62,627 nt of DNA from Flavicella sp. (GTDB taxonomy: Bacteria > Bacteroidota > Bacteroidia > Flavobacteriales > Flavobacteriaceae). The notes beneath the pieces were generated by a model. The model saw only the letters and a list, made by a program, of their open reading frames with translations, made no database searches and was not told where the DNA came from. Below, piece after piece: positions 18,794 to 29,316 of this stretch. Numbering within the stretch: position 1 is the first letter of the stretch; each line of letters begins with the position of its first letter. The stretch is from the NCBI RefSeq assembly GCF_029238425.1, contig NZ_JAQWGB010000053.1, positions 1-62,627 of the forward strand, given 5' to 3'. The position numbers were made by a program, and so were the translations under genes.

Positions 18794-18794
18794 A

Positions 18795-19787
18795 TTAATC
18801 TTTATCTAATTTGTACTTACTTAAATCCATACCGAAATTCAAACCTTTAACATGAACTAATTCATCTAATTCTGTTAAAGACTTTTTACCGAAATTACGG
18901 AACTTCATCAAGTCATTTTTGTTGAATGATACTAAATCTCCAAGAGTTTCAACTTCTGCAGCTTTCAAACAGTTCAACGCTCTAACTGATAAATCCATAT
19001 CAATTAGTTTCGTTTTCAACAACTGACGCATATGTAATGATTCCTCATCATATGTTTCAGTTTGAGCAATTTCATCAGCCTCCAAAGTAATTCTCTCATC
19101 TGAGAACAACATAAAGTGGTGGATTAAAATTTTCGCTGCTTCTGTTAATGCATCTTTTGGGTTGATAGAACCATCAGTAACGATGTCAAAAACTAATTTT
19201 TCATAATCCGTTTTTTGTTCTACACGGTAATTTTCTACTGCATATTTTACATTCTTTATCGGAGTGTAAATTGAATCAGTAAAAATAGTTCCCATAGGCA
19301 CATTTACTTTCTTGTTCTCTTCTGCAGGTACGAAACCTCTACCTTTTTCGATAGTAATTTCCATATCAAACTTTACACTGCTTTCTAAGTTACAGATAAC
19401 TAAATCTGGATTTAATACTTGGAAACCTGATGTAAACTTCTGGATATCACCAGCAGTGATTTGCTCTTGTCCTGAAACTGAAATAGAAACTGTTTCTCTA
19501 TCAGTATCTTCAATTTGTTTCTTAAAGCGTACTTGCTTAAGATTAAGGATAATTTCAGTAACATCTTCCACAACTCCTTCTATAGTAGAGAATTCATGCT
19601 CAACACCTTCTTTTCTCAAAGATGTAATTGCAAATCCTTCTAAAGAAGAAAGTAATACTCTTCTCAATGCGTTACCTACTGTTAAACCAAAACCTGGTTC
19701 TAAAGGTCTAAACTCAAATCTACCTTCAAAATCAGTAGATTCAATCATTATTACTTTGTCGGGTTTCTGAAAATTTAAAATTGCCAT
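18795..19787 (-). CDS. rpoA: RNA polymerase subunit alpha
   Basis: The 330-residue subunit has the N-terminal assembly domain (about 1-235, with [13 protein letters not shown]) and the C-terminal DNA/activator-binding domain (about 255-330, with [19 protein letters not shown] and a helix-hairpin-helix ending in [10 protein letters not shown]). It nucleates polymerase assembly and contacts upstream DNA and regulators. It follows rpsD by 20 bases in the classical alpha-operon order. Confidence 0.98.
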   Translation of the reverse strand: MAILNFQKPDKVIMIESTDFEGRFEFRPLEPGFGLTVGNALRRVLLSSLEGFAITSLRKEGVEHEFSTIEGVVEDVTEIILNLKQVRFKKQIEDTDRETVSISVSGQEQITAGDIQKFTSGFQVLNPDLVICNLESSVKFDMEITIEKGRGFVPAEENKKVNVPMGTIFTDSIYTPIKNVKYAVENYRVEQKTDYEKLVFDIVTDGSINPKDALTEAAKILIHHFMLFSDERITLEADEIAQTETYDEESLHMRQLLKTKLIDMDLSVRALNCLKAAEVETLGDLVSFNKNDLMKFRNFGKKSLTELDELVHVKGLNFGMDLSKYKLDKD

Positions 19788-19807
19788 AGTTTAACGGGTG
19801 TCAAAAA

Positions 19808-20413
19808 TTATTTAGAGTATAACTCTACTATTAATTGTTCTTTGATGTTCTCAGGAATCTGAAGTCTTTCTGGTACAGAAACAAAAGTTCCTTGCTTAGT
19901 ATCAGAATTCCAAGTTAACCACTCGTATACATTGCTGTTTGCAGCCAATGCATCTTCAATAGCAACTAAAGATTTAGACTTTTCTCTTACAGCAATAACA
20001 TCACCTGGTTGTAATGAATATGAAGGAACGTTTAAGATTTCTCCATTTACAGTGATATGTCTGTGAGATACTAACTGACGAGCTCCTCTACGAGAATTTG
20101 AGATCCCCATACGGAAAACCACATTATCCAAACGAGATTCACATAATTGTAATAAAACTTCACCAGTAATACCTTTACTGTTTGATGCTTTTTTAAACAA
20201 GTTACTGAATTGACGCTCTAATATTCCATAAGAATACTTTGCTTTTTGTTTTTCTTGTAATTGCATTGCGTATTCAGATTTCTTTCCTCTACGTCTTGCA
20301 TTACCATGTTGCCCTGGAGGGTAATTTCTTTTTTCGAAAGATTTGTCATCTCCGAAAATCGCTTCTCCAAACTTACGAGCAATTTTAGTTTTTGGTCCTG
20401 TATATCTTGCCAT
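19808..20413 (-). CDS. rpsD: 30S ribosomal protein S4
   Basis: A 201-residue primary 16S rRNA-binding protein. The S4 RNA-binding domain is clear ([12 protein letters not shown], then [13 protein letters not shown]). The N-terminal region has no zinc-finger cysteines, so it is the zinc-free form. In E. coli S4 represses the alpha operon; here the 81-base gap upstream of rpsD is GC-richer than its surroundings and foldable, a possible site for that. Confidence 0.98.
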   Translation of the reverse strand: MARYTGPKTKIARKFGEAIFGDDKSFEKRNYPPGQHGNARRRGKKSEYAMQLQEKQKAKYSYGILERQFSNLFKKASNSKGITGEVLLQLCESRLDNVVFRMGISNSRRGARQLVSHRHITVNGEILNVPSYSLQPGDVIAVREKSKSLVAIEDALAANSNVYEWLTWNSDTKQGTFVSVPERLQIPENIKEQLIVELYSK

Positions 20414-20429
20414 TTCTTATTGTTTTATA

Positions 20430-20479
20430 ATTAGGGATTGTGAATTAAGGCGAACTCCTCCGACAACCGAATTCCTAAT
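20430..20479 (-). other. Foldable GC-rich spacer upstream of rpsD
   Basis: ATTAGG (20430-20435) pairs with CCTAAT (20474-20479) and AATT (20443-20446) with AATT (20470-20473), enclosing a GC-rich loop region with a GGAGGAG run on the mRNA strand. The fold is moderate, not a terminator. Confidence 0.4.
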
Positions 20480-20494
20480 CAAATTTAAAATTAA

Positions 20495-20878
20495 TTATAC
20501 TCTACGTCTCTTTGGTGGACGACAACCATTATGAGGAATAGGTGTTACATCAATGATTTCAGTAACTTCAATTCCATTGTTATGCAAAGTTCTGATCGCA
20601 GACTCACGTCCGTTACCTGGTCCTTTTACATAAACTTTTACTTTTCTTAATCCAGCTTCATGAGCAACTTTTGCACAATCTTCTGCAGCCGTTTGAGCAG
20701 CATAAGGAGTATTCTTTTTAGAACCTCTAAATCCTTGCTTACCAGCAGATGACCAAGAAATCACATCTCCTTTTTTGTTTGTTAAAGAAATAATGATGTT
20801 GTTAAATGAAGCCGTGATGTGCGCTTCACCCACAGACTCAACAATAACCTTACGCTTTTTTGAATTTGATTTAGCCAT
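20495..20878 (-). CDS. rpsK: 30S ribosomal protein S11
   Basis: A 127-residue platform protein of the 30S subunit. Signature stretches are [15 protein letters not shown] and the C-terminal [13 protein letters not shown]. It lies 12 bases after rpsM and continues the alpha-operon order S13-S11-S4. Confidence 0.98.
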   Translation of the reverse strand: MAKSNSKKRKVIVESVGEAHITASFNNIIISLTNKKGDVISWSSAGKQGFRGSKKNTPYAAQTAAEDCAKVAHEAGLRKVKVYVKGPGNGRESAIRTLHNNGIEVTEIIDVTPIPHNGCRPPKRRRV

Positions 20879-20890
20879 AATTTCTAGTTA

Positions 20891-21265
20891 TTATTTAGTA
20901 GCTTTCTTTTTGTTAGCTACAGTTTTTCTTTTACCTTTTCTTGTTCTAGAGTTGTTTTTAGTTCTTTGTCCTCTTAATGGAAGACCAGATCTATGACGAA
21001 TTCCTCTGTAACATCCGATGTCCATCAAACGTTTGATGTTCAATTGAGTTTCTGAACGTAATTCACCTTCAATAGTGAATGATCCAGCTTGCTCACGGAT
21101 TGCTCCAATTTGCTCATCAGTCCAATCTTGAACCTTGATGCTTTCATCTACTCCTGCGTTCGCTAAAATTTCTTTAGCTCTACTGCTACCAATTCCAAAA
21201 ATGTAAGTTAAAGAAATAACTCCTCTTTTGTTTTTTGGTATGTCAATTCCTGCTATTCTTGCCAT
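20891..21265 (-). CDS. rpsM: 30S ribosomal protein S13
   Basis: A 124-residue head protein of the 30S subunit that contacts the P-site tRNA and the 50S subunit. It starts [20 protein letters not shown] and ends in a basic tail ([14 protein letters not shown]). [13 protein letters not shown] is the family motif. rpmJ ends three bases before it. Confidence 0.98.
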   Translation of the reverse strand: MARIAGIDIPKNKRGVISLTYIFGIGSSRAKEILANAGVDESIKVQDWTDEQIGAIREQAGSFTIEGELRSETQLNIKRLMDIGCYRGIRHRSGLPLRGQRTKNNSRTRKGKRKTVANKKKATK

Positions 21266-21268
21266 AAC

Positions 21269-21385
21269 TTACCCTTGTCTTTGTTTGAATCTAGGATTCT
21301 TTTTGTTGATTACATATAATCTGCCTTTTCTACGCACAATCTTGCACTCGGCACTTCTCTTTTTTATTGATGCTCTTACTTTCAT
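21269..21385 (-). CDS. rpmJ: 50S ribosomal protein L36, zinc-free form
   Basis: This 38-residue gene is easily missed because of its size. Translation from the ATG at 21385 gives [20 protein letters not shown] and ends in RFKQRQG before TAA. Compared with E. coli L36, three of the four zinc ligands are replaced (C11 by S, C27 by N, H33 by F); only Cys14 remains. It is thus a C-minus L36 that cannot hold zinc in the usual way. It stands between infA and rpsM, as in many bacteria. Confidence 0.95.
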   Translation of the reverse strand: MKVRASIKKRSAECKIVRRKGRLYVINKKNPRFKQRQG

Positions 21386-21396
21386 CGTATAATGTT

Positions 21397-21612
21397 TTAG
21401 TATCTATAAGTAATTCGAGCCTTAGATAAATCATAAGGACTCATTTCTAACTTCACTTTATCGCCAGGTAACAATTTGATATAATGCATACGCATTTTAC
21501 CAGATATATGAGCGGTTACGATATGACCGTTCTCAAGTTCTACTCTAAACATTGCATTAGACAATGCTTCAGTAATTGTTCCGTCTTGTTGTATTGCAGC
21601 TTGTTTAGCCAT
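21397..21612 (-). CDS. infA: Translation initiation factor IF-1
   Basis: A 71-residue single OB-fold protein that occupies the 30S A site during initiation. The core [20 protein letters not shown] and [19 protein letters not shown] is canonical. It starts one base after the secY stop, so the two are translationally close. Unlike the layout I recall in Bacteroides, no methionine aminopeptidase gene lies between secY and infA. Confidence 0.98.
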   Translation of the reverse strand: MAKQAAIQQDGTITEALSNAMFRVELENGHIVTAHISGKMRMHYIKLLPGDKVKLEMSPYDLSKARITYRY

Positions 21613-21613
21613 A

Positions 21614-22957
21614 TTACAATGATGATTTTCTTTTATTTCCTACCTTCATCAAACCGTCATAATGACTGTTCAATAAGTAAGAGTTAATTTGTTGAATAGT
21701 ATCGATAGCTACACCAACCATAATGATCAATGACGTACCCCCGTAAAATAATGCCCAGTTTTGTTGAATTCCAAATTGAACAGCGATCGCTGGTAAAATT
21801 GCCAACAACGCTAAGAACAATGAACCTGGAAATGTAATACGTGACAAGATTGAATCCAATCTCTCAGCAGTTTCATGTCCTGGTCTTATTCCCGGAATAA
21901 ACCCTCCACTACGCTTTAAATCGTCAGCCATTTTATTTGTTGGAATTGTTATCGCAGTATAGAAATAACTAAACACAATAATCAACACAGCAAACAAAAC
22001 ATTGTATCCTAACCCATTCATATCAGCAAAACTAGCTCCAATCGCTTGGAAAGATCCTTCTGCTTTTTGAGCCAAAGCTCCAGGGATAAACATAATTGCT
22101 TGTGCAAAAATGATAGGCATTACACCGGCTGAATTTAATTTTAACGGAATGTATTGTCTTGTACCTTCCACATCCTTAACATCTCCCACTACAGTTCTTC
22201 TTGCATATTGAACCGCAATTCTACGAACCGCTGTCACAAGTAACACTGAAGCCAAGATCACTAAGAACCAAACTACAATTTCTAACAATATCATCATTAC
22301 TCCACCTGCACCACCACTAGCTGTTTTAGAAGCTAACTCTTGTGCAAAAGATGAAGGGAAACGAGCGATAATACCAATCATAATTAATAACGAAATACCG
22401 TTACCAATTCCTTTATCAGTAATTCTCTCTCCTAACCACATAGCAAACACAGTACCTGCCATCAAAAGAATCATAGACGAGAACCAGAAGAATCCAGTAC
22501 CAACTACTGCATCTGCAACAAAAGCAGATTCTGGCAAAATAGAAGCCATGTTAGTAATGTAAGCAGGTCCTTGAACTAAAGTAATTCCAATAGTCAACCA
22601 ACGTGTGATTTGTGTAGTTTTCTTTCTTCCACTTTCACCATCTTTTTGAAGCTTCTGTAAATAAGGAACCGCGATTCCCATTAACTGAACTACAATTGAA
22701 GCAGAAATATATGGCATAATCCCTAGAGCCATTATAGATGCTCTAGAAAACGCCCCTCCTGTAAATGCATTTAACAAACCTAACAGACCTCCATCTGCTT
22801 GATTTTCCAAAGCTGTCAACTGAGTAGGATCAATTCCTGGAAGAGGAATTTGAGCCATAAAACGGTAAACCGCCATTAAACCAAGTGTTAAAAGAATCTT
22901 ATTTCTAAGTTCTTCTATTTTCCAAATGTTTTGTAAGGTTTCTATAAAATTTTTCAT
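21614..22957 (-). CDS. secY: Protein translocase subunit SecY
   Basis: A 447-residue inner-membrane protein with ten predicted membrane spans; the first is [20 protein letters not shown]. The family segments [14 protein letters not shown] and [10 protein letters not shown] and [14 protein letters not shown] are present. It forms the protein-conducting channel used with SecA, SecE and SecG for export of periplasmic and outer-membrane proteins such as the SusC/D and sulfatases in this window. It follows rplO by 15 bases. Confidence 0.98.
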   Translation of the reverse strand: MKNFIETLQNIWKIEELRNKILLTLGLMAVYRFMAQIPLPGIDPTQLTALENQADGGLLGLLNAFTGGAFSRASIMALGIMPYISASIVVQLMGIAVPYLQKLQKDGESGRKKTTQITRWLTIGITLVQGPAYITNMASILPESAFVADAVVGTGFFWFSSMILLMAGTVFAMWLGERITDKGIGNGISLLIMIGIIARFPSSFAQELASKTASGGAGGVMMILLEIVVWFLVILASVLLVTAVRRIAVQYARRTVVGDVKDVEGTRQYIPLKLNSAGVMPIIFAQAIMFIPGALAQKAEGSFQAIGASFADMNGLGYNVLFAVLIIVFSYFYTAITIPTNKMADDLKRSGGFIPGIRPGHETAERLDSILSRITFPGSLFLALLAILPAIAVQFGIQQNWALFYGGTSLIIMVGVAIDTIQQINSYLLNSHYDGLMKVGNKRKSSL

Positions 22958-22972
22958 TTACTTAAATCTTTC

Positions 22973-23422
22973 TTATAAAGTTACTGCTGTTCCACCTGCT
23001 GCTTCGATTGCCGCTTTGGCAGATGCAGTAAATTTATGTGCAGTAATGTTCAACTTTGCTTTTAACTCACCACGACCTAGTACTTTTACTAAATCATTTT
23101 TGTGAGCTAAACCAGATGCTACTAAAGATGCTAAATCTACAGTCTCAGTAATTTTTCCTGCATCCAAAAACTCTTGCAATTTATCAAGATTGATTCCTTG
23201 ATACTCTTTACGGTTAATGTTTGTAAATCCAAACTTAGGAACACGTCTTTGCAAAGGCATTTGACCACCTTCAAATCCAATTTTTCTTGAATATCCTGAA
23301 CGTGATTTTTGACCGTTGTGACCTCTAGCTGCAGTTCCACCTTTACCAGAACCTTCACCTCTTGCTATTCTCTTACCCTTTTTAACTGAACCAGCTGCGG
23401 GTTGTAAGTTATTTAAACTCAT
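22973..23422 (-). CDS. rplO: 50S ribosomal protein L15
   Basis: A 149-residue 23S rRNA-binding protein with the Gly/Arg-rich N-terminal extension (KRIARGEGSGKGGTAARGHN) and the C-terminal globular domain ending in FTASAKAAIEAAGG. Position between rpmD and secY is the classical spc order. Confidence 0.98.
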   Translation of the reverse strand: MSLNNLQPAAGSVKKGKRIARGEGSGKGGTAARGHNGQKSRSGYSRKIGFEGGQMPLQRRVPKFGFTNINRKEYQGINLDKLQEFLDAGKITETVDLASLVASGLAHKNDLVKVLGRGELKAKLNITAHKFTASAKAAIEAAGGTAVTL

Positions 23423-23436
23423 TACGTGAATATTGT

Positions 23437-23619
23437 TTATTTAATTTCTTCTACAGAAACTAAGTGATTAACCTTATTTACCATACCAAGTATCGTTGCT
23501 GAAGCTTCGTGCTCTACAACTTGATTCAGTTTACGTAACCCTAAAGCTATTAAGGTTTTCTTTTGAGAACCCTCGCGTCTGATTTGGCTTTTTACTTGTT
23601 TTATTTTAATTTTTCCCAT
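23437..23619 (-). CDS. rpmD: 50S ribosomal protein L30
   Basis: A 60-residue protein, the usual length for bacterial L30, with the motif TLIALGLRKLNQVVEHE. It starts 11 bases after rpsE. Confidence 0.97.
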   Translation of the reverse strand: MGKIKIKQVKSQIRREGSQKKTLIALGLRKLNQVVEHEASATILGMVNKVNHLVSVEEIK

Positions 23620-23630
23620 CGTTCTTCGAT

Positions 23631-24155
23631 TTATCCGTTAAAAACTTTATCTAAAGAAACTCCTCTTTGCTTAGCAATAGTATGAGCGCTACGTAATTGT
23701 AACAAAGCGTCAAAAGTTGCTTTTACTACATTATGAGCGTTAGAAGATCCTTGAGACTTTGATAATACATCATGTACTCCAACTGAATCTAATACCGCAC
23801 GTACAGCTCCACCGGCAATAACTCCAGTACCATGAGATGCAGGCTTCAAGAATACTCTTGCTCCACCAAACTTCCCTTTTTGCTCATGTGGCAAAGTAGC
23901 GTTGATAATTGGAATTCTAACTAAGTTTTTCTTAGCGTCTTCAATTGCTTTTGCAATTGCAGATGCAACATCTTTAGATTTCCCTAAACCGTGACCTACA
24001 ACTCCGTTTCCATCTCCTACAACAACAATTGCAGAAAATCCGAATGCGCGTCCACCCTTCGTTACTTTAGTAACCCTGTTTACACCTACTAAGTGATCAA
24101 CAAGCTCTAAACCACTTGGCTTAACTAATTCTACGTTTTTATATTTTTGATACAT
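23631..24155 (-). CDS. rpsE: 30S ribosomal protein S5
   Basis: A 174-residue protein important for decoding accuracy. The RNA-binding domain ([20 protein letters not shown]) and the helix-loop [13 protein letters not shown] are clear, followed by [19 protein letters not shown]. Order rplR-rpsE-rpmD is conserved. Confidence 0.98.
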   Translation of the reverse strand: MYQKYKNVELVKPSGLELVDHLVGVNRVTKVTKGGRAFGFSAIVVVGDGNGVVGHGLGKSKDVASAIAKAIEDAKKNLVRIPIINATLPHEQKGKFGGARVFLKPASHGTGVIAGGAVRAVLDSVGVHDVLSKSQGSSNAHNVVKATFDALLQLRSAHTIAKQRGVSLDKVFNG

Positions 24156-24165
24156 ACTTTACTTC

Positions 24166-24519
24166 TTAAAATTTTAAACCAGCTTCTCTAGCTGCTTCAG
24201 CTAATGCTTTAACTCTTCCGTGGTATAAAAACCCATTTCTATCAAAAGAAACTGTTTCGATTTTTGCTGCGATTGCTTTTTCAGCAACTGCTTTTCCAAC
24301 TGTAGTAGCTACTTCGGATTTAGATCCCTTAGCGTCAACTCCCTTATCTCTAGACGAAACAGATACTAAAGTAGTTCCCGCTACGTCATCAACAATCTGA
24401 GCATAGATTTCTTTGTTACTTCTGTAAACAGAAAGACGAGGTCTTGCAGATGTACCAGAAACAACTTTTCTAATTCTAGATTTAATTCTTTGTCTTCTTT
24501 CAAGCTTTGATAATGCCAT
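24166..24519 (-). CDS. rplR: 50S ribosomal protein L18
   Basis: A 117-residue 5S rRNA-binding protein with [20 protein letters not shown] and the C-terminal [20 protein letters not shown]. It starts 17 bases after rplF. Confidence 0.98.
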   Translation of the reverse strand: MALSKLERRQRIKSRIRKVVSGTSARPRLSVYRSNKEIYAQIVDDVAGTTLVSVSSRDKGVDAKGSKSEVATTVGKAVAEKAIAAKIETVSFDRNGFLYHGRVKALAEAAREAGLKF

Positions 24520-24536
24520 AATATATTTTCTATAAA

Positions 24537-25082
24537 TTATGCAGATTTACCTGCTTTTCTTCTTAATTCTTCACCAACAAACTTAACACCTTTACCTTTG
24601 TACGGCTCTGGTCTTCTGAATCCACGGATCTTAGCAGCTACTTGACCTACTAATTGCTTATCAAATGAACTTAACTTTACAATTGGATTCTTACCTTTTT
24701 CAGAAACTGTCTCAACTTTTACTTCTGGAGCAATATCCAAAACGATATTATGAGAAAATCCTAAGGCTAAATCTAATTTTTGTCCTTGGTTTGAAGCTCT
24801 ATATCCAACACCTACTAATTCTAATTCTTTAGTAAATCCTGTTGCAACTCCTTGAACCATATTACTGATCAAAGATCTATATAAACCGTGGTTAGCTCTA
24901 TCAGCTTTACTGTCTGACGGTCTTTCAACGATTAAAGTATTCTCTTCTTGTTTTACTGTGATACCTCCATTAACTTCCTGAGTCAATTCACCTAATTTAC
25001 CTTTTACAGTAATTGAATTACCAGCGATAGTAACGGTCACACCTTCTGCGATTGCGATTGGGTTTTTTCCTATTCTTGACAT
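24537..25082 (-). CDS. rplF: 50S ribosomal protein L6
   Basis: A 181-residue protein with two L6 repeats. It starts [15 protein letters not shown] and has the C-terminal signature [13 protein letters not shown]. It binds 23S rRNA near the factor-binding site. Confidence 0.98.
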   Translation of the reverse strand: MSRIGKNPIAIAEGVTVTIAGNSITVKGKLGELTQEVNGGITVKQEENTLIVERPSDSKADRANHGLYRSLISNMVQGVATGFTKELELVGVGYRASNQGQKLDLALGFSHNIVLDIAPEVKVETVSEKGKNPIVKLSSFDKQLVGQVAAKIRGFRRPEPYKGKGVKFVGEELRRKAGKSA

Positions 25083-25097
25083 AATACTATCTCTTTA

Positions 25098-25496
25098 TTA
25101 ATAAACGTAACATAAAACCTCTCCTCCAACATTCTCTTGACGTGCTTTCTTGTTAGTCATCACACCTTTAGAAGTTGAAACGATAGCAATACCTAAACCA
25201 TTCAATACGCGAGGCATCTCTGATGCATTCACATACTGTCTTAGTCCTGGTGTACTAATACGTTCTAATTTTTTAATCACTGGCTCTTTAGAGTCAGCAT
25301 CATACTTTAAGGCAATTTTGATAGTTCCTTGAACAGTAGTGCTCTCGAACTTGTAGCTCAAAATGTAACCTTGCTCGAACAAAATTTTGGTCATATTCTT
25401 CTTCAGGTTTGAAGCAGGAATTTCCACAACTCTGTGTCCGGTTGCTGCAGCATTTCTTATCCTTGTAAGATAATCTGCAATTGGATCTGTGTACAT
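25098..25496 (-). CDS. rpsH: 30S ribosomal protein S8
   Basis: A 132-residue 16S rRNA-binding protein with [13 protein letters not shown] near the N-terminus and the signature [20 protein letters not shown]. In E. coli S8 is the repressor of the spc operon. Here rpsH is the first gene behind a new strong promoter and a structured leader of about 140 nt, which would make it the first-translated product of a separate transcription unit. Confidence 0.98.
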   Translation of the reverse strand: MYTDPIADYLTRIRNAAATGHRVVEIPASNLKKNMTKILFEQGYILSYKFESTTVQGTIKIALKYDADSKEPVIKKLERISTPGLRQYVNASEMPRVLNGLGIAIVSTSKGVMTNKKARQENVGGEVLCYVY

Positions 25497-25516
25497 ATAT
25501 ACTTATTTGCGATTAC

Positions 25517-25545
25517 GGTTTTTCGTCTTACTCTAAGACAAAACC
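25517..25545 (-). promoter_or_regulatory. Structured rpsH leader hairpin
   Basis: On the mRNA strand GGTTTTGTCTTA pairs with TAAGAC and AAAACC around a GAG loop: 12 bp in all with a two-base GA bulge. It sits about 20 bases before the rpsH start codon. No T run follows. It is a candidate r-protein autoregulatory site. Confidence 0.6.
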
Positions 25546-25640
25546 TGAAATCAATTTATATTCATTTTTTCTCAACAAAATCGCACCTTTCGAGGTCAAT
25601 TTTCGTTGAATTCAGTCATTCTCATACAAATAACAGCGTG

Positions 25641-25672
25641 CAAAGATACTAAAATATGTATAATATCTTCAA
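25641..25672 (-). promoter_or_regulatory. rpsH promoter inside the ribosomal cluster
   Basis: Minus-strand TTG (25670-25672), 21 bp, then TATCTTTG (25641-25648): an exact consensus match. It follows the rpsN terminator. Confidence 0.8.
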
Positions 25673-25691
25673 CCTTTCTGAAATTTATATG

Positions 25692-25726
25692 AAAAAAAAC
25701 TCTATTTCCAAAGAAATAGAGTTTTT
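25692..25726 (-). terminator. Intrinsic terminator after rpsN
   Basis: A 13-bp stem, AAAAACTCTATTT against AAATAGAGTTTTT, with a six-base loop and an eight-T run on the minus strand. It lies 20 bases past rpsN, between rpsN and rpsH. Confidence 0.88.
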
Positions 25727-25745
25727 AATATTGTTAATTGGTAGT

Positions 25746-26015
25746 TTACCAACTAGCTTTTCTTACACCTGGGATCAAACCTTGGTTTGCCAACTCACGG
25801 AAAGTCACACGAGAAATTCCAAATTGACGCATATAACCTTTAGGTCTTCCAGTCAACTTACAACGATTGTGCAAACGGATTGGAGATGCATTTTTAGGTA
25901 ACTTTTGTAAAGCATCGTAATCACCAGCTTCTTTCAAAGCTTTTCTTTTCTCTGCATACTTAGCTACAACTTTCTCTCTTTTCACCTCACGGGCTTTCAT
26001 TGATTCTTTAGCCAT
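25746..26015 (-). CDS. rpsN: 30S ribosomal protein S14, zinc-free long form
   Basis: An 89-residue S14 with one Cys ([16 protein letters not shown]), so it is the zinc-independent long type rather than the 61-residue zinc-ribbon type. The C-terminal [10 protein letters not shown] is canonical. It is the last gene before the internal terminator. Confidence 0.97.
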   Translation of the reverse strand: MAKESMKAREVKREKVVAKYAEKRKALKEAGDYDALQKLPKNASPIRLHNRCKLTGRPKGYMRQFGISRVTFRELANQGLIPGVRKASW

Positions 26016-26018
26016 ATC

Positions 26019-26570
26019 TTAGTTCTTTTTAAATGGTAATCCCATTTCAGTTAATAATGATTTAGCTTCTTTATCAGTTGGCGCAGAAGTTACAAATGTA
26101 ATATCCATTCCACCAATCTTATTCACTTTATCAATATTGATCTCAGGGAAAATAATTTGTTCAGTAATTCCTAATGTATAGTTTCCACGTCCATCAAAAC
26201 CATTGGCTTTGATTCCGTTAAAGTCTCTTACACGTGGTAATGAAGCAGTAATTAATCTATCCAAAAACTCATACATCTTAACACCTCTCAACGTAACTTT
26301 TACACCAATCGGCATACCTTTACGTAATTTAAATGTCGCGATATCTTTCTTAGAAAGAGTAACAACTGGTTTCTGACCTGTAATCGTAGCCAATTCTTCA
26401 ACAGCATACTCGATTAACTTTTTATCAGCAATAGCAGCACCAACTCCTTTACTAATAACGATCTTATCTAATTTCGGTACTTGCATTACGTTACTGTATC
26501 CAAACTCTTCAGTCAAGGCAGATACAATTCTTGTTCCGTAATCTTCTTTTAGTCTTGGTATATAACTCAT
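26019..26570 (-). CDS. rplE: 50S ribosomal protein L5
   Basis: A 183-residue 5S rRNA-binding protein contacting P-site tRNA. The open frame extends 16 codons upstream into rplX (to 26618), but the ATG at 26570 gives [19 protein letters not shown], the normal L5 start, and leaves one base after the rplX stop. Signature: [20 protein letters not shown]. Confidence 0.97.
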   Translation of the reverse strand: MSYIPRLKEDYGTRIVSALTEEFGYSNVMQVPKLDKIVISKGVGAAIADKKLIEYAVEELATITGQKPVVTLSKKDIATFKLRKGMPIGVKVTLRGVKMYEFLDRLITASLPRVRDFNGIKANGFDGRGNYTLGITEQIIFPEINIDKVNKIGGMDITFVTSAPTDKEAKSLLTEMGLPFKKN

Positions 26571-26571
26571 A

Positions 26572-26880
26572 TTATATAGCTTTATCTGATTTTTTAGAAA
26601 AACGAACTTTCTTTCCATCTTCTAATCTATAACCAACTTTCGTTACGTTACCGTCTTCTAACAACGCAAGATTAGAAACATCTAAAGAAGCTTCTTTCTT
26701 CACAATTCCTCCTTGAGGGCTTTGAGCGCTCGGCTTAGTATGTTTAGATACTAAATTAACACCTTCTACAATCGCTCTGTTCTTTTCTGCAAAAACTCGA
26801 GTGATTTTTCCTTCTTTTCCTTTTTGATCACCAGCAATAACTCTTACGTTATCTCCTGTCTTTAATTTTAGCTTCGCCAT
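26572..26880 (-). CDS. rplX: 50S ribosomal protein L24
   Basis: A 102-residue assembly-initiator protein with the KOW motif [20 protein letters not shown] near residues 9-28. It follows rplN by 11 bases. Confidence 0.97.
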   Translation of the reverse strand: MAKLKLKTGDNVRVIAGDQKGKEGKITRVFAEKNRAIVEGVNLVSKHTKPSAQSPQGGIVKKEASLDVSNLALLEDGNVTKVGYRLEDGKKVRFSKKSDKAI

Positions 26881-26891
26881 TTTTTATAATT

Positions 26892-27260
26892 TTAAAGCAC
26901 TTCAGGTGCTAATGATACAATTTTCATGAATTGTCTATCACGAAGTTCTCTAGCTACAGGTCCGAATACACGAGTTCCTGTCATCTCTTCAGAAGCATTT
27001 AACAATACACATGCATTGTCATCAAATCTGATATAAGATCCGTCTTTACGTCTGATCTCTTTTGTAGTTCTTACAACAACTGCTCTATGAACTTGTCCTT
27101 TCTTTGCAGATCCGTTAGGAGTTGCACTTTTTACAGAAACAACAATTTTGTCTCCGATCGAAGCGTAACGCTTTTTAGTTCCTCCTAAAACTCTAATTAC
27201 TAAAACTTCTTTAGCTCCAGTATTATCTGCTACTTTTAATCTTGATTCTGTCTGTAACAT
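26892..27260 (-). CDS. rplN: 50S ribosomal protein L14
   Basis: A 122-residue protein starting [20 protein letters not shown] and carrying the [17 protein letters not shown] signature. It forms an intersubunit bridge. It starts one base after rpsQ ends. Confidence 0.98.
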   Translation of the reverse strand: MLQTESRLKVADNTGAKEVLVIRVLGGTKKRYASIGDKIVVSVKSATPNGSAKKGQVHRAVVVRTTKEIRRKDGSYIRFDDNACVLLNASEEMTGTRVFGPVARELRDRQFMKIVSLAPEVL

Positions 27261-27261
27261 A

Positions 27262-27519
27262 TTATTTAGCTCTTTCTAGGATTTCTACTAATCTCCAACG
27301 TTTAGATTTACTTAAAGGTCTAGTTTCCATGATCTTTACAGTATCTCCGATATTGCAGTCGTTTAATTCGTCATGCGCAACATACTTTTTCGTTTTCAAA
27401 ACGAATTTTCCGTACATCGGGTGTTTTACTTTCTTTACCTCTGCAACAACGATAGATTTCTCCATTTTGTTACTAGATACAACACCAATTCTTTCTTTTC
27501 TAAGATTTCTTTTTTCCAT
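27262..27519 (-). CDS. rpsQ: 30S ribosomal protein S17
   Basis: An 85-residue OB-fold 16S rRNA-binding protein. [19 protein letters not shown] and [18 protein letters not shown] are the family segments. It lies 12 bases after rpmC. Confidence 0.98.
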   Translation of the reverse strand: MEKRNLRKERIGVVSSNKMEKSIVVAEVKKVKHPMYGKFVLKTKKYVAHDELNDCNIGDTVKIMETRPLSKSKRWRLVEILERAK

Positions 27520-27531
27520 CTTTTCTAATAT

Positions 27532-27723
27532 TTACTGAGCTGCTCTACCAGTTAATTCAGTTGCTATTCTAGCAACAGTTTTTCTAATAGCTTTCAATTG
27601 CAAAGGATTTTCCAAAGGAGAAATCGCATGTGCCATTTTTAGATCAGTATAGTTTTTTTTGAATCCTGCTAGTTTCTCTTGTAACTCAGCAACTGATAAT
27701 TCTTTAATTTCTGATTGTTTCAT
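27532..27723 (-). CDS. rpmC: 50S ribosomal protein L29
   Basis: A 63-residue helical hairpin protein at the tunnel exit, with MKQSEIKELSVAELQEKLA and NPLQLKAIRKTVARIATEL. Standard position between rplP and rpsQ. Confidence 0.97.
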   Translation of the reverse strand: MKQSEIKELSVAELQEKLAGFKKNYTDLKMAHAISPLENPLQLKAIRKTVARIATELTGRAAQ

Positions 27724-27735
27724 GTCTCTTAGATA

Positions 27736-28164
27736 TTAAGCGTTATCAAAATCTCTTGCAATTACAAACTTAGTTTGAACTGGAAGTTTCTGTGCTGCTA
27801 AACGTAATGCTTCTTTTGCAACTTCAAAAGGAACTCCTCCTACTTCAAATAGAATTCTTCCTGGTTTTACTACTGCTACGAAATATTCTGGAGAACCTTT
27901 ACCTTTACCCATACGTACTTCTAAAGGTTTCTTAGTAATAGGCTTGTCTGGAAATATTTTAATCCATAACTGCCCTTCTCTTTTCATATGACGTGTTGCC
28001 GCAATACGAGCTGCCTCAATTTGGCGAGATGTAAGTAAGTTTTGATCCAAAGATTTGATTCCAAACATTCCATTAGAAAGTTGGTTTCCTCTTTGAGAGT
28101 TACCCTTCATATTACCCTTCGCTTTCTGTACCTTACGGTATTTTAGTCTTTTTGGCTGTAACAT
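27736..28164 (-). CDS. rplP: 50S ribosomal protein L16
   Basis: A 142-residue protein that shapes the A-site tRNA channel. It carries the conserved [20 protein letters not shown] segment. It starts 10 bases after rpsC. Confidence 0.98.
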   Translation of the reverse strand: MLQPKRLKYRKVQKAKGNMKGNSQRGNQLSNGMFGIKSLDQNLLTSRQIEAARIAATRHMKREGQLWIKIFPDKPITKKPLEVRMGKGKGSPEYFVAVVKPGRILFEVGGVPFEVAKEALRLAAQKLPVQTKFVIARDFDNA

Positions 28165-28174
28165 TTCTTAAGTT

Positions 28175-28891
28175 TTATTTTCTTTTACGAGGTTGTTGTT
28201 TCTTTGAATTACCACCTTTACCACCTTGCTTTTTCTCTAAGCCAACTAGCGGAGACAATTCTCTCTTACCATAAACCTCACCTTTCATAATCCACACTTT
28301 AATACCTAATCTTCCATAAGTAGTATGTGCTTCAACTAGTGCATAATCAATATCTGCTCTAAAAGTAGAAAGAGGAATTCTACCTTCTTTGAAATGCTCA
28401 GAACGTGCCATCTCAGCACCGTTCAAACGACCTGAAATTTCAATTTTGATTCCTTCAGCATTCATTCTTGTAGCTGCTTGAATAGACATCTTGATAGCTC
28501 TCTTGTAAGAGATTCTATTTTCAATCTGACGAGCAACACTTGAAGCAACTAAAGTAGCATCTAATTCTGGACGCTTGATTTCAAAAATATTGATTTGAAC
28601 CTCATTTCCAGTAATTTTCTTAAGTTCTTCTTTCAACTTGTCTACCTCTGTTCCACCTTTCCCAATAATAATACCAGGTCTTGCAGTAGTGATAGTAACG
28701 GTTACAAGTTTAAGCGTACGCTCAATAATAATTCTAGAAACACTTGCTTTAAATAATCTAGCACGAACGTACTTTCTTATTTTATCATCTTCAGCTAATT
28801 TATCACCGTAGTCATTTCCACCATACCAGTTAGATTCCCATCCTCTGATAATTCCTAAACGATTTCCAATTGGATTTGTTTTTTGTCCCAT
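28175..28891 (-). CDS. rpsC: 30S ribosomal protein S3
   Basis: A 238-residue mRNA-entry protein with a type II KH domain ([19 protein letters not shown], about 74-92) and the C-terminal domain with [16 protein letters not shown] basic tail (KKQQPRKRK) closes it. It follows rplV by 12 bases. Confidence 0.98.
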   Translation of the reverse strand: MGQKTNPIGNRLGIIRGWESNWYGGNDYGDKLAEDDKIRKYVRARLFKASVSRIIIERTLKLVTVTITTARPGIIIGKGGTEVDKLKEELKKITGNEVQINIFEIKRPELDATLVASSVARQIENRISYKRAIKMSIQAATRMNAEGIKIEISGRLNGAEMARSEHFKEGRIPLSTFRADIDYALVEAHTTYGRLGIKVWIMKGEVYGKRELSPLVGLEKKQGGKGGNSKKQQPRKRK

Positions 28892-28903
28892 TTCTACTTA
28901 CGA

Positions 28904-29311
28904 TTAATTAGTTGCATTATTCTTACTTCCCAACACGATAGTCACATGATTAGAACGTTTTCTAATTCTATGTGCACGACCTTGTGGTGCCGGTCTTAAC
29001 CTTTTTAACATACCTGCGCTATCAACACTGATTTCTTTTACAAATAAAGCCGCTTCTTCGATGCTAGCTCCTTCGTTTTTCGCTTGCCAGTTAGCAATAG
29101 CAGAAAGCAAAAGTTTCTCTACGTTGATTGATGCTTCTTTTGAACTAAATTTCAAGATTTGTAAAGCTTTTTCAACTTCCAAACCTCTTACTAGATCAAC
29201 CACCAAACGCATTTTTCTTGGTGATGTAGGACAGTTAGTCAACTTTGCAAAAGCGATAGACTTATTCGCTTCTTTACGTTGGTCTGCCATATTTTTCTTA
29301 CGAACTCCCAT
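28904..29311 (-). CDS. rplV: 50S ribosomal protein L22
   Basis: A 135-residue tunnel-lining protein with [20 protein letters not shown] and [17 protein letters not shown]. The ATG at 29311 ([11 protein letters not shown]) is chosen because the MGxRKK start is usual in flavobacterial L22 and leaves five bases after rpsS; a start at the internal Met8 is the alternative. Confidence 0.97.
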   Translation of the reverse strand: MGVRKKNMADQRKEANKSIAFAKLTNCPTSPRKMRLVVDLVRGLEVEKALQILKFSSKEASINVEKLLLSAIANWQAKNEGASIEEAALFVKEISVDSAGMLKRLRPAPQGRAHRIRKRSNHVTIVLGSKNNATN

Positions 29312-29316
29312 ACCTA

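Noticed and set aside
26571-26618. Longer rplE start overlapping rplX
   Set aside because: The ATG at 26570 gives the standard L5 N-terminus.
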